64,000 nt of DNA from Metabacillus sp. KUDC1714 (GCF_014217835.1 NZ_CP055263.1:4963501-5027500); one strand, 5' to 3'; positions 43,550 through 53,496 are shown, numbered from the stretch's first letter. Notes: generated by a model from the letters alone, not told the origin. Numbers and translations: made by a program.

Positions 43550-45307
43550 TCATTCCTTGGAACGATTAACAGCAAATGCAAAATCCTTTTCAATTGCAGC
43601 TTTTTGGCTATTAATCTTTCGAATGAGGCTTGGATCAAATTTTGCTTTTCTTTGATATGTATACAATCCATTGACCTCTTGTTCAACATCATAAAGCTGT
43701 GTATAACAGAATGCACAAATAGAAGGGTTATTCAACAAGGTTACTGTTAACCCTTGATATCTTTCAATGAATTCATGTTCTGATTGAGGCTTTTCGCCGT
43801 ACCCCCAACCATCCTTTTCGTCAGGGTTCCACCATATTCCTCCATATTCACTTACAAAGTAAGGTTGATTTTCATATTGCTGACGATCCTCAAATGTCAC
43901 ATAAACATTCCCACCTTTACTCATCTCTTCAAACTTTGCTGCAAACTTTTCTACATTCTGTTCATAATCATGAATATCGAATACATCGGTTATGACATGG
44001 AAATTACCACTCGTATCAATGACTGGGCGTGTTGGATCTAACCGTTTTGTCACTTCATACGTTATACGGAGCACCTGATCATTTTGGCGGGTTCCATTTC
44101 GATCCCATGTTTCATTAAATGGACACCAGCCTATTAGTGCAGGGCTATTAAAGTCTCGTTCGATTGATTCCATCCACTCAGGTAAAAACTGTTCTAGTCC
44201 TTTAGATCCCGTTATATCCAGTCCCCAGTTTCCGTGCTCTCCCCATACGAGATAGCCTAGCTGATCAGCCCAATAAAGATATCGCGGCTCAAAGATTTTT
44301 TCATGCATGCGAGCGCCATTAAACCCCATATCCATTGATATTTTGATGTCTTTTTTTAAGTGCTCATCCGTCGGTGCTGTGTACACTCCATCAGGATAGA
44401 AGCCTTGATCCAAAACCAATCGTTGAAAAATCGGCTTATCATTTATAAGGATCACTTTGTTTTTGATTGAAACAGACCTTACCCCGAAATAACTTTCCAC
44501 GCGATCGATCACATTTTCTTCCTTTTTAAGAGTAATTGTTACATCGTATAAATTGGGCTGTCCAGGTTCCCAAAGATGGACTTCAGATAGATGAAGGAAG
44601 GATTGAACACTTTGTCCTGCAACTATAGCTGTTTCTTCGGCAACGATTTTCCCATTAAATGTTGCTTCAAGATCAATTGTTACATCCCTGTCATATTGAT
44701 TTAGGTACAACTCAACAGCTACACTCCCATCCTTCGGATTCGTCTTAAATTTCGCGTGTGTAACATATGTAGATGAAACAGATTCCATCCAGACGGTCTG
44801 CCAAATACCTGTTGTTCTCGTATAATCACAACCAGCTGAATAATACCCTTCACTTTGCTTCCCTCGGGGCTGTAGTCCGGAGCGATTGTCATCCTCTACA
44901 TAAACCACGATCGTTGCTTCCTCACCATCTAGTAAATCTGTGATATCAAAAGAGAAAGGAGTATAGCCGCCCTTATGCTCACCGGCCTTTTTCCCATTTA
45001 CCCAAACATGTGCATGGTAGTCAACGGCTCCAAAATGCAAGGTTGTTCGCTGTTCTAGCCAACCCTTTGGCACTCGGACGCTTCTCTTATACCAGACGGC
45101 AGCCATAAAATCGGTATAACCAATCCCTGAAAGCTTGCTCTCTGGACAAAAAGGCACTTGAATCTTTTCATTAAAAGAACCATGTTTATATAGTTCACGT
45201 TCAATTCCACTCTTTCCATGATCAAATGCAAATTGCCATTCTCCATTTAGATTTAACCATGTATTCCTTACAAACTGCGGTCGCGGATATTCATTTCGAT
45301 AACTCAT
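43550..45307 (-). CDS. GH2 beta-glycosidase (beta-galactosidase/glucuronidase type)
   Basis: 585 aa from the ATG at 45307, 5 bases after GGAGGC. Sugar-binding jelly roll (about 10-180; NGEWQFAFD, YHAHVWVNGK), Ig-like domain (180-285) and TIM barrel with acid/base Glu399 (CPFNETWD) and nucleophile Glu477 (FVSEYGG). No signal peptide, so it works in the cytoplasm on an imported oligosaccharide. It is shorter than LacZ, in the size class of compact GH2 enzymes. Substrate is open: galactoside, glucuronide or mannoside. Confidence 0.88.
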   Translation of the reverse strand: MSYRNEYPRPQFVRNTWLNLNGEWQFAFDHGKSGIERELYKHGSFNEKIQVPFCPESKLSGIGYTDFMAAVWYKRSVRVPKGWLEQRTTLHFGAVDYHAHVWVNGKKAGEHKGGYTPFSFDITDLLDGEEATIVVYVEDDNRSGLQPRGKQSEGYYSAGCDYTRTTGIWQTVWMESVSSTYVTHAKFKTNPKDGSVAVELYLNQYDRDVTIDLEATFNGKIVAEETAIVAGQSVQSFLHLSEVHLWEPGQPNLYDVTITLKKEENVIDRVESYFGVRSVSIKNKVILINDKPIFQRLVLDQGFYPDGVYTAPTDEHLKKDIKISMDMGFNGARMHEKIFEPRYLYWADQLGYLVWGEHGNWGLDITGSKGLEQFLPEWMESIERDFNSPALIGWCPFNETWDRNGTRQNDQVLRITYEVTKRLDPTRPVIDTSGNFHVITDVFDIHDYEQNVEKFAAKFEEMSKGGNVYVTFEDRQQYENQPYFVSEYGGIWWNPDEKDGWGYGEKPQSEHEFIERYQGLTVTLLNNPSICAFCYTQLYDVEQEVNGLYTYQRKAKFDPSLIRKINSQKAAIEKDFAFAVNRSKE

Positions 45308-45350
45308 ACATGCCTCCATACATTGCTATTTTAATTGAACATTTACACAA

Positions 45351-46184
45351 TTATGAGCCTTCTATAAAGTACGCTTTTTTGATTTTTTCAATCCCAAGGG
45401 ACGCCACTTCTATTGGCGTTTGATTTCCGAAGTCTTCAATAAACAACTCCAATGATAAATAGCCACGATAACCAATTTGATTTAAGAGGTTTGCAAGCTT
45501 TTTATTTGGTGCAATCCCATCACCTGGGAACACACGATCATGGTCAGCAATATGTTCCCTAGGTGGAGAAAATGGATAATCATTGACATGGACGATCCCT
45601 ATGTTTTTTGGATTCAAATAGGACACATTTTCAATACTGCTTCCCCCTGTATACATATGGAAAGGATCTAATAATATTTTGACATCTTTAATTCCACTTT
45701 CCATGGCTACAAAAACGGCTTCATTCAATTTGGAGAGTCTCTGCGATTTCCCCCAAAATTCAAGGTATGGTTCAACTCCAATACCTCGTGCCAGATTCGT
45801 TAATTGAGAAAAATGGCTCGCCATCGTCTCTAATGTAACACCCTCTACATTTCCACTCGGTGGAGCTGCGACAGCATGGCATCCGAGTTCCTTTAGTAAT
45901 GAAATCTCTCTTTCAGCTTGACCCAGCCCCTCTTTACGAATTCGCTCATCAGCATCAGACCACTTAAAAAATGTAATGGCATTTACAACTGAAATACCGC
46001 GATCTTCTATAAAAGTTCTTAGTTCTCTGATTGAACCTCCAGTTTTAAGATATTGATCAATATCTTTAACCCATAGTTCTATGCCATCGTAACCTGCTTC
46101 AGCAGCCACAGTTACCTGTTCTTTAACATCCAATCTAAATGGAAACAAAGTTGACGTATTCAATGCTAGTTTAAAATGAACCAT
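45351..46184 (-). CDS. Sugar phosphate isomerase/epimerase-like TIM barrel
   Basis: 277 aa. AP-endonuclease-2/xylose-isomerase-like barrel: FKLALNTSTLFPFRLDVKEQ, GYDGIELWVKD, EPYLEFWGKS, ILLDPFHMYTGG and VHVNDYPFSPPRE, with metal ligands Glu, Asp, His and Glu in the usual places (ends LSLELFIEDFG). Such proteins isomerise or epimerise sugars, keto-sugars or inosose. It follows the Gfo/Idh/MocA gene 46224-47273 by 40 bases, as a pair. Confidence 0.85.
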   Translation of the reverse strand: MVHFKLALNTSTLFPFRLDVKEQVTVAAEAGYDGIELWVKDIDQYLKTGGSIRELRTFIEDRGISVVNAITFFKWSDADERIRKEGLGQAEREISLLKELGCHAVAAPPSGNVEGVTLETMASHFSQLTNLARGIGVEPYLEFWGKSQRLSKLNEAVFVAMESGIKDVKILLDPFHMYTGGSSIENVSYLNPKNIGIVHVNDYPFSPPREHIADHDRVFPGDGIAPNKKLANLLNQIGYRGYLSLELFIEDFGNQTPIEVASLGIEKIKKAYFIEGS

Positions 46185-46223
46185 CGATTATACTCTCCTT
46201 CCAAATAATGACTATTATTGCTA

Positions 46224-47273
46224 TCAAATTACTTCCAAAGTTCTCTTTTCCAAATGACTCTGTATTGCCATTTCGATCAAGTAGATAGCTAACCGAGCTT
46301 CTTCTGGCTTGACCGCAAGTTCATTATGATCCACAATATGTTCATAAATATTTTGATAGAATGATTGGTAAGATCCTGGAATCGTTTCAATACGACCTTC
46401 AATATGTAGCTTATTAACATTCGTATTTAGTTTCCCCCACCATTCCTTTGGTTCATTTCCCCACCCCGGAGAATCAGGAGTTAGTCCCTTTTTTAATAAT
46501 TCCTCTTGTGGATCTATTCCGTACTTAACAAAAGATCCTTTTGTTCCATGAAGCGAATACCGCGGACCAGGTTCACGAGCAAGCAAAGAAGATTTCAACC
46601 TTAGACTTAATCCGTTTTTATAACCTAACGTAACATCGAAATAATCATCTGCTTGGGTATTTGGCCGCAACGTGCGAATTTCGGCCCGAATCGTATTTGG
46701 CTTTCCAAACAGACAAAGGGCTTGATCAAGAAAATGGACACCTAAATCATAAAGCTGGCCTGACCCAATGGAACTGCTTTCTCTCCAGTTTGTGTTCGCC
46801 ATTGGACTAAACCTATCCCAACGGAATTCAACATCGTAAATCTGGCCTAGTATGTTTTCTTTTATCAGATGTTGAATGGTCAGGAAATCGCCATCCCATC
46901 TACGATTATGAAATACACTAAGCACCTTGTTCATTTTTCTCGCTAAGGCAATTAATTGATCTGCTTCAGCAGTCGTTGTAGTAAATGGCTTCTCAACAAC
47001 GACATGCTTACCTGCTAACAATGCATCTTTAACAAATGTAAAGTGGTCAGTACTTGGGGTCGTGACAACAATCAGATCTATCTCTTTATCTTGATATAGA
47101 TCCCGAATATTATTAACGAATTCCACCGAAGGATAGCGTTCCTTATCACTTTTCCCGTTTCTCTGGACGATTTTCCTTAATTCCAAATTAGGAATCGCAG
47201 ATATAACTGGAGCATGAAACGTCCTAGCTGCGAAACCATAGCCGATCATACCGATACGGACCTTTTTGTTCAT
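46224..47273 (-). CDS. Gfo/Idh/MocA-family oxidoreductase
   Basis: 349 aa from the ATG at 47273, 7 bases after AAGGAGA. Rossmann start VRIGMIGYGFAARTFHAPVI, VVTTPSTDHF and the signature HVVVEKPFTTT with the catalytic Lys, then YDLGVHFLDQAL with the active-site Asp and His. Oxidises a hydroxyl of a sugar, cyclitol or glycoside with NAD(P). Longer than average with WGKLN near 260. Makes a unit with the isomerase at 45351-46184. Confidence 0.9.
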   Translation of the reverse strand: MNKKVRIGMIGYGFAARTFHAPVISAIPNLELRKIVQRNGKSDKERYPSVEFVNNIRDLYQDKEIDLIVVTTPSTDHFTFVKDALLAGKHVVVEKPFTTTTAEADQLIALARKMNKVLSVFHNRRWDGDFLTIQHLIKENILGQIYDVEFRWDRFSPMANTNWRESSSIGSGQLYDLGVHFLDQALCLFGKPNTIRAEIRTLRPNTQADDYFDVTLGYKNGLSLRLKSSLLAREPGPRYSLHGTKGSFVKYGIDPQEELLKKGLTPDSPGWGNEPKEWWGKLNTNVNKLHIEGRIETIPGSYQSFYQNIYEHIVDHNELAVKPEEARLAIYLIEMAIQSHLEKRTLEVI

Positions 47274-47400
47274 ATCATTCTCCTTTTTCATGAATATACA
47301 GAAGTAAATGTTCATTCTTAAAAGACAAGCCGATACAAAAATCTAAAAGTGTTAACAAATCGATGTATCGGCTTCATAAAAGCTTTATCAATCTATGAAA

Positions 47401-48270
47401 CTATTTAAAGTACCTTCTTAAATGTTCATTCGCTTTTACGATCCCTTTTCTTTCCGCTTCTAAAGATCCCCAATACCTATGATCTTCTAACTCGATACTG
47501 ATCGCCCCGTGATAGCCGAGACGTTCTAATCGAACAGCCACCTTTCCCCAGTCTACCTCACCATGGCCGGGAATCGTATAGCGCCAAGAGCCTTCAGAAA
47601 ATCCATACTTTTCGCCAAAGGTAGTCTGAATAACGCCGCATTCATATAGCTCATCATGAAGAATTTCGGTGTCCTTTCCATGACAGTGATTAATTCTTTC
47701 ACCGAATTCATTTAGAACTCTCACATAATCAATCCCTAAACGTACGAGATGTGAGGGATCGTAGGTCATACCGAAATGTTTTGATGGTATCGCATCAAAC
47801 ATAGCTCTCAACATTTCAGGTGTACAACCGATTGTTGGATAATGCGGTGCTGGACCAGGCCAGCCTTCAATAGCAATATAGATTCCAGTTTGCTCAGCAT
47901 GCTTTACAATATCAGGAAATGTTTCTTTCCAAATAGCAAACCCTTCCTTACGTGGCATTGTATGATCCTCAGGTACTAGACACATGAATAACACGCGTCC
48001 TCCTAATTGGGATATTTCTGTCATCTGCATTTTTAACGCTTCTACAGCATTTGCTTGCCTTTTCTCATCTCGACTTAATAGACGAGCCCCGCTTCCTGCA
48101 TCGACAGAACCGATTTCAATACCAGCTTTTTGACATGCATCCTTTACTTCAGGTGTTAAACGCGGGACATCTAGTGTATTTAATCCAACCTGAGCAGCCC
48201 ATGACGCTACCTTTTCAATTCCTTCTGCACCAATTTTAGGTGGTATGCGCATTCCGATATTAAAAATCAT
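47401..48270 (-). CDS. Sugar phosphate isomerase/epimerase-like TIM barrel, second copy
   Basis: 289 aa from the ATG at 48270, 10 bases after GGAGG; a frame from 48300 exists. Motifs: IAIEGWPGP, MTYDPSHLVRLGIDYV, NHCHGKDTE, YTIPGHGEVDW and SIELEDHRYWG, which place Glu, Asp, His and Glu as metal ligands. More acidic-sugar-isomerase-like than the 45351 gene, and the two are only distant relatives. Directly follows the Gfo/Idh/MocA gene 48304-49272, forming the second pair. Confidence 0.87.
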   Translation of the reverse strand: MIFNIGMRIPPKIGAEGIEKVASWAAQVGLNTLDVPRLTPEVKDACQKAGIEIGSVDAGSGARLLSRDEKRQANAVEALKMQMTEISQLGGRVLFMCLVPEDHTMPRKEGFAIWKETFPDIVKHAEQTGIYIAIEGWPGPAPHYPTIGCTPEMLRAMFDAIPSKHFGMTYDPSHLVRLGIDYVRVLNEFGERINHCHGKDTEILHDELYECGVIQTTFGEKYGFSEGSWRYTIPGHGEVDWGKVAVRLERLGYHGAISIELEDHRYWGSLEAERKGIVKANEHLRRYFK

Positions 48271-48303
48271 TGCGGTAGTTCCTCCTCTTTTTAAATTCAT
48301 TGC

Positions 48304-49272
48304 TTAGTAGGGTTTATAGCCTGCAGCTTCATAAACCATTTCTGAAAGATTGACCACTTTTAATGCAAATTCCCCCGGTACTTTCACTTCGTGTTTTCCT
48401 AGTATTGCATCGATAAAGCTTTTATCTTGATTGGTTGTTTGTATTGGTAATTCTGGAACGATCGGCTCCTGACTTGAAAGATGCAACGTGATCTTGCCAT
48501 TGTCATAGAAAATCCCACCATTCTCACCGCAAAATGCATAGGTTTCATGCCATATTGGAGCACTTCCTACGAGGTTCAATCCAGCCACTGCACCTTCCTC
48601 AAAGCGAATAGAGGTAAACGTATCTATTTCTACTGGAGCTCCCTGGTTAGAAACTTGAGATTTCACTTCTACTGGTGTTAATCCTGATGTCCATAGCAGA
48701 ACATCAATAATATGGCTACCTGAGTCCATCAAAAAACCACCACCTGATAAATTCGGGACTTGTCGCCATGAAATGTTCTGTCCCTGGCCTCTCCACCATT
48801 GCTGATATAACGACGCAGTGATTGAGGTTAGTTTCCCTATTTCTCCATTTGCAATCGCATCACGGATATAAATAAATTCAGGCTGAAAGTGACGCTGATA
48901 GGATACTTGCATGACCTTACCCGATTGTTTAGCGCTTTCAATTAATTCCTTGGCCTCTGTTGATGAACACGTCATCGGCTTCTCAATTAAGACGTGAAGT
49001 CCTTTATTCAGGACATCTGTTGCTTGTTGAAAATGCAAGGTATGCGGAGAACATATGACAACTGCATCAAGATTCGCTTGCTCCAGCATATCGTGATACT
49101 CAGAAAATTGTCTCGTATTCAGAAGCCCATATTTTGTAATAAATCGTTCCCTAGCATCAGGACTTACATCTGTGATTGCACTTATTTCCACGTTTTCTAG
49201 TTCCAATAACTGCCCAGCATGAAGGTGGGCTATACCACCCGTTCCGATAAATCCAATACGAATTTTACTCAT
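48304..49272 (-). CDS. Gfo/Idh/MocA-family oxidoreductase, second copy
   Basis: 322 aa. Rossmann motif IRIGFIGTGGIAHLHAGQLL, HVLIEKPMTCSS with the catalytic Lys and LMDSGSHIIDVLLW for Asp/His. Related to but distinct from 46224-47273. Reading frames of this and the next gene are four bases apart. First gene of the oxidoreductase/isomerase cluster, so it probably acts on the first sugar released or imported. Confidence 0.9.
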   Translation of the reverse strand: MSKIRIGFIGTGGIAHLHAGQLLELENVEISAITDVSPDARERFITKYGLLNTRQFSEYHDMLEQANLDAVVICSPHTLHFQQATDVLNKGLHVLIEKPMTCSSTEAKELIESAKQSGKVMQVSYQRHFQPEFIYIRDAIANGEIGKLTSITASLYQQWWRGQGQNISWRQVPNLSGGGFLMDSGSHIIDVLLWTSGLTPVEVKSQVSNQGAPVEIDTFTSIRFEEGAVAGLNLVGSAPIWHETYAFCGENGGIFYDNGKITLHLSSQEPIVPELPIQTTNQDKSFIDAILGKHEVKVPGEFALKVVNLSEMVYEAAGYKPY

Positions 49273-49443
49273 CGATTACTCTCTCCCTTGTCATTAATTT
49301 AAATCAACTTCTTGTCATCCACCTATTAAAGAGTCGTGTTTTTTTAAAAGAGGATTGATACAAGAGTTGTCCTTTTTGATAGTATGCAAAGCTTTGTATT
49401 TATAGGAAACTTTTATTCTCGAACAACACATTTTATAAAATAA

Positions 49444-49521
49444 GATAAAGATAAAGATAAAGATAAAGATAAAGATAAAGATAAAGATAAAGATAAAGAT
49501 AAAGATAAAGATAAAGATAAA
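49444..49521. repeat. Hexanucleotide microsatellite (GATAAA)13
   Basis: Thirteen exact copies of GATAAA, 78 bases, downstream of the binding-protein gene. Read on the minus strand the array (TTTATC)n forms the T-rich tail behind the hairpin at 49531-49558. Such a pure hexamer array is rare in bacteria and should vary in length by slippage. Confidence 0.95.
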
Positions 49522-49530
49522 AATAAACCA

Positions 49531-49558
49531 ATGGGCTTTATCCTATACTTAAACCCAT
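49531..49558 (-). terminator. Hairpin ending the binding-protein gene
   Basis: ATGGG and TTTAA-type arms (ATGGGTTTAA / TAAAGCCCAT) with a short loop, two bases after the stop codon, followed by the T-rich microsatellite. Confidence 0.5.
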
Positions 49559-49560
49559 GT

Positions 49561-51162
49561 TCAATTCTGTTGATAACGTTCATATGCCTTCTCGTAAATT
49601 TCAACAAGCTTATTTAGATCCATCTCTTCAATAGTTTTGACATATTCATCCCACTCAGATAATGGAGCTTCACCCGTAATAAATTTTGCTTTCATTTGAT
49701 CGACGTATGTTTTTAAATCTCGTTCGATACGGGTAATCGTTTTCAATTCATCATCTTCAAAATAAACACCTGGGTAGATTGGAGTTTCAAATGGGATCAA
49801 TTTTTTCTTATCTTCTTCACGTAACCATTCACCGAATTTGTCATTTCCCCATTTCCAACCTAATTGATCTTGTGCAAATCTTCGAATTGGAACGCCAATC
49901 CCCCAATCTGGAGAGATGGAAGAGCGAAAATCCTCTGGGCTATCAAAGCCTTCAGGAGCATCCTTTATTAACCTTACCTCCTTTTTATTTTCGTCTTTCC
50001 ATTCCCAATAGGTGCCTTCCACACCATTATGAAGAAGATCAGCACCTTCTTTTGAATAAGAATAATCAACCCATCTTATTGTTGCTTCCGGATTTTCATT
50101 TTCCTTTGTAATAGCAAAAGTTCCACCACCAATTCCGGTTGATTCAGGAACAATCGGTTGATCCGTTAAGTCGCTTGTCAAAGGGTGAAACACTGGGTTA
50201 TCTGTACTTTCAGTGGAACCTCCAAGCACAAAAGCTGGATGTGCGTCTGCAAAAACACCAATTAAATTTTCATGTCCTTTTGCCTTTTTTTGAGGATTCG
50301 TTTGTGAAAACGATTCATGATCAAATAGATCTTCTTCCCAAAGTTTATTCATAAATTCCAAATAGGCCTTATAGCCGGGCTGAACTGGACTGTATTCAAC
50401 TTTGCCATTATTGAGTGATATGCCGCTGCCTGTTAACCCAAAGGCAGCAAGTAAATAGGAGTCAAGTTCTCCAACACCACCATGATTACTTAAAGGGAGT
50501 TCATCTGCTTTTCCATTTTGATTTGGATCTTCAGTTTTAAATCGTTTAAGAAGGGTATAAAAATCATCAATCGTTTTCGGTAATTCTGTTACACCAAGAT
50601 TTTTTAACCATTCTCCGTTGTACCACATATGCCAATAGGATGGTTGATCATCAACTGATGGTAATGCATAAATATGTCCATCAGGTGCCGTAATTGCTTT
50701 CTTAACTTCAGGTCTTTCTTCCAGCAATTTTTTGATATTTGGCGCGTACTTATCTATCAAATCTTCTAGTGGAATAAGAATTCCATTGCCACCGTATTTT
50801 ATCTGTTCCTGATGATTGATATCAGATGCATAGAAAATATCAGGTAAATCCCCACTGGCTAATAATAATTGCTTCTTTGTTGGAAAGTCATCGCGTGGAG
50901 GTGTTTGAAACTTAAATCCTATGTTTGTTAATTTCTCTATTTCTATGAAATATTCTCTTTCTTTCCATTCCCCTTTTCCCACATGAGGGCCGACCATGGT
51001 TAATGTAATCTTGTCATCAACGATAGGAAAACCACTTTCATTTACCGATACTTTAGGATTGTTTTTTGACGATTCTTTGCTAGTCTCATTAGAGTTACAC
51101 CCAAATAAAACGCTTGACATTAACATGGTTGTCATCAGGAACATTGGTACCTTCTTTTTCAT
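49561..51162 (-). CDS. ABC sugar-binding lipoprotein (family 1, LplA/YtcQ type)
   Basis: 533 aa. Signal peptide with lipobox SVLFGC (Cys22), then a long solute-binding protein of the large Bacillus type: LTMVGPHVGKGEWKEREYFI, ASGDLPDIFYASDINHQEQI, ALPSVDDQPSYWHMWYNGEW, NPEATIRWVDY. It binds a sugar or oligosaccharide outside the membrane and hands it to the two permeases upstream. No ATPase gene is seen here; these CUT1 systems usually share a common MsmX-like ATPase. Confidence 0.9.
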   Translation of the reverse strand: MKKKVPMFLMTTMLMSSVLFGCNSNETSKESSKNNPKVSVNESGFPIVDDKITLTMVGPHVGKGEWKEREYFIEIEKLTNIGFKFQTPPRDDFPTKKQLLLASGDLPDIFYASDINHQEQIKYGGNGILIPLEDLIDKYAPNIKKLLEERPEVKKAITAPDGHIYALPSVDDQPSYWHMWYNGEWLKNLGVTELPKTIDDFYTLLKRFKTEDPNQNGKADELPLSNHGGVGELDSYLLAAFGLTGSGISLNNGKVEYSPVQPGYKAYLEFMNKLWEEDLFDHESFSQTNPQKKAKGHENLIGVFADAHPAFVLGGSTESTDNPVFHPLTSDLTDQPIVPESTGIGGGTFAITKENENPEATIRWVDYSYSKEGADLLHNGVEGTYWEWKDENKKEVRLIKDAPEGFDSPEDFRSSISPDWGIGVPIRRFAQDQLGWKWGNDKFGEWLREEDKKKLIPFETPIYPGVYFEDDELKTITRIERDLKTYVDQMKAKFITGEAPLSEWDEYVKTIEEMDLNKLVEIYEKAYERYQQN

Positions 51163-51214
51163 TAAATAAAACTCCCCTCTATGTGATTAGAAAATAGATT
51201 TCTTATTTAGCAAT

Positions 51215-51310
51215 GTTAAAGGTTATTGTTGATTTTGCCACACAGTTGATTGGAGCGGAAAGAGAGCACCTGCAGCGGATATCAACAGCTAAGTTTAACA
51301 AAGCCTTTTA
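51215..51310. repeat. Interspersed repeat related to 25120-25214
   Basis: GTTGATTGGAGCGGAAAG and CACCTGCAGCGGATATCAAC are the inverted core, with GTTAAA / TTTAAC arms outside. Lies between the binding-protein and permease genes and could reduce read-through. Confidence 0.6.
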
Positions 51311-51375
51311 TTTTAATAACCACTCACCGAAAAACCTTTTGTCCCCCCTCCTTTCAAGTAGCAGAAAATGCAAAA

Positions 51376-52284
51376 TCACCCCTTGATTGAACCAATCATG
51401 ACCCCTTTGACAAAGTATCTTTGCAAGAAAGGGTAAGCGATTAACATTGGTAGAGTTGAAACAAGGATGACCGCGTATTTTAAAACTGCTGAAAGATCTG
51501 CTTTTTGGTTAATCACCTCTGCATTGGCAATGGCCATCGCTGGATCCATTGTTTCAGTGGAGATTTCTTGCAGGACAAGAATTTTTCTCAAGACCATTTG
51601 CAACGGATACTTAGCTTCATCATTTAAGTAGATCAAAGAACTAAAGTACTCATTCCAATGTCCGACACCGTAAAATAATGCCATCACTGCAATAATAGGC
51701 ATTGATAATGGTAGCACGATTTTAAAAAACAGCTTTGTATTCGTACAACCGTCAATACTTGCTGCATCTTCTAATTCTTTAGGAATCGTCACTTGGAAAA
51801 ACGTTCGACATAAAATAATATTCCAAATCGAAGCTGCATTGGGAATAACCAATGCCCATACAGTGTTAATCATCCCAAGATTTTTAACTAGCAAATATGA
51901 GGGGATCAGACCGCCACTGAAAAACATTGTAAATACAAACATCACCATAAAAAAATTGCGACCAACCAACTTTTTTCGGGATAAAGCATATGCAGCTGGC
52001 AATGTGACAAATAGGTTAATTGCCACACCTAACAAGGTATAAAAAATTGTATTTCGATAACCAATCCAAATCTCATCGTATTGAAAAAGTAGCTTATATC
52101 CTACAAAGGTAATCCCCTTGGGCAAAAGCCACATCTTACCTTGATTGACTAGGGTTGGATCACTTATTGAAGCGCTTATAATATAGATTAATGGGTAAAG
52201 AATTAATATCAATATCACAAATAGAAAGCAATAAACAAAATACTTAAAAATAAGATCTGTTCGACTTTCTCTAATCGCAGTCAT
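51376..52284 (-). CDS. ABC sugar permease (CUT1, LplC/YtcP type)
   Basis: 302 aa, six membrane helices. The EAA loop is clear: EDAASIDGCTNTKLFFKIVL (about 180-200), with PLSMPIIAVMALF after it. Pairs with the permease at 52303-53292 across 18 bases and with the downstream lipoprotein. Ends with RYFVKGVMIGSIKG, typical of the family. Confidence 0.92.
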   Translation of the reverse strand: MTAIRESRTDLIFKYFVYCFLFVILILILYPLIYIISASISDPTLVNQGKMWLLPKGITFVGYKLLFQYDEIWIGYRNTIFYTLLGVAINLFVTLPAAYALSRKKLVGRNFFMVMFVFTMFFSGGLIPSYLLVKNLGMINTVWALVIPNAASIWNIILCRTFFQVTIPKELEDAASIDGCTNTKLFFKIVLPLSMPIIAVMALFYGVGHWNEYFSSLIYLNDEAKYPLQMVLRKILVLQEISTETMDPAMAIANAEVINQKADLSAVLKYAVILVSTLPMLIAYPFLQRYFVKGVMIGSIKG

Positions 52285-52302
52285 TTTTAATCCCCTCTCT
52301 GG

Positions 52303-53292
52303 TTACCATAGACTTGTCTCACTTCGTTTTCTAGCAATCTGATTAACGATGACGAGAATTGTTGCATTAATGACTGCATCGAACAATCCAACAGCAGTAG
52401 AGTAACTATACTGTGCGTTAAGAATACCAGTACGATAGACAAAGGTTGCAATGACATCAGAGGATTCCATATTTAAATCATTTTGCATAAGTAAAATCTT
52501 TTGAAACCCTACCGACAATAAACTCCCCATATCTAGGATAAACAAAATGATAATCGTCGGAAGTAATGCAGGAATGTTAATATGCCAAATTCGTTGCAAC
52601 CTTGATGCCCCGTCCACTTTTGCAGATTCATGAAGTTGTGGATCTACACCAGACAATGCCGCTATATAGATGATTGCTCCCCATCCCATACCTTGCCATA
52701 CACCAGAAAACACGAAAACTGTCTTAAACCAACCTGGATCCTGCATAAAATCAATCGGTTCAACTCCAAACAAACCTAGGATATGATTAATTAAGCCAGT
52801 TTGAGGTGAAAGAAATGAAATGATCATACCCACCATAACAACGAGGGAAATAAAATGAGGTGCATATGTAATTGTTTGTAATCCCCGTTTAAATAAGCCG
52901 TCCTTCACTTCATTAAATGCTAATGCTAAAATAATCGGCATTGGAAAGCCAACAATAAGCGAATAAAGACTGATTCCAATGGTATTTTTTATCAAATCCC
53001 AAAAATAGTAAGAACTAAAGAAATCTTCAAACCACATAAATCCAACCCACGGACTATCCCAAACCCCTAACGCAGGGTTAAAGTCTTTAAATGCAATTAG
53101 AAGTCCATATAAAGGAACATAATGGAAAATTAAAAAATATAGAAAAGCAGGTAAAAGAAAAACATATAATTCCCAGCTTGTGGCAATATTTTTCAATGTA
53201 GTTCTTCGTTTCTCTCTTCTGATTTCTTTCTTGCTTTTTGATGAAAAAAGTGGTGCATTATTAGATGATGATGTATTCAACCCTGACTTCAT
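52303..53292 (-). CDS. ABC sugar permease (CUT1, LplB/YteP type)
   Basis: 329 aa, six helices after a polar N-terminus with KSKKEIRREKRRTTLK. Family motifs VFLLPAFLYFLIFHYVPLYG, YAPHFISLVVMVG and the EAA loop LHESAKVDGASRLQRIWHIN. First gene of the transporter unit. The regulator at 57681 and the mannan hydrolases upstream suggest manno-oligosaccharide as substrate, which is inference. Confidence 0.92.
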   Translation of the reverse strand: MKSGLNTSSSNNAPLFSSKSKKEIRREKRRTTLKNIATSWELYVFLLPAFLYFLIFHYVPLYGLLIAFKDFNPALGVWDSPWVGFMWFEDFFSSYYFWDLIKNTIGISLYSLIVGFPMPIILALAFNEVKDGLFKRGLQTITYAPHFISLVVMVGMIISFLSPQTGLINHILGLFGVEPIDFMQDPGWFKTVFVFSGVWQGMGWGAIIYIAALSGVDPQLHESAKVDGASRLQRIWHINIPALLPTIIILFILDMGSLLSVGFQKILLMQNDLNMESSDVIATFVYRTGILNAQYSYSTAVGLFDAVINATILVIVNQIARKRSETSLW

Positions 53293-53496
53293 AAGATCCC
53301 TCCCTCTTTAGAGCATTCAATACCAAGGTAAGCTAAAACTCAGCGACGCCAAGTAGATTCATAGATTTCTCAAAAATACTAGTAACATGTCTTAATTCTA
53401 TGTAAAATCTTAAAATACAATCATTGGGGATACTCGTTTCCGTATACCCCAATGTCTGTACTGAAGTAGATTCTATTCTAAACACTAAAATATAGG

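Noticed and set aside
49413..49607. 64-codon minus-strand frame with repeated Leu-Ser
   Set aside because: Created by the hexanucleotide microsatellite.
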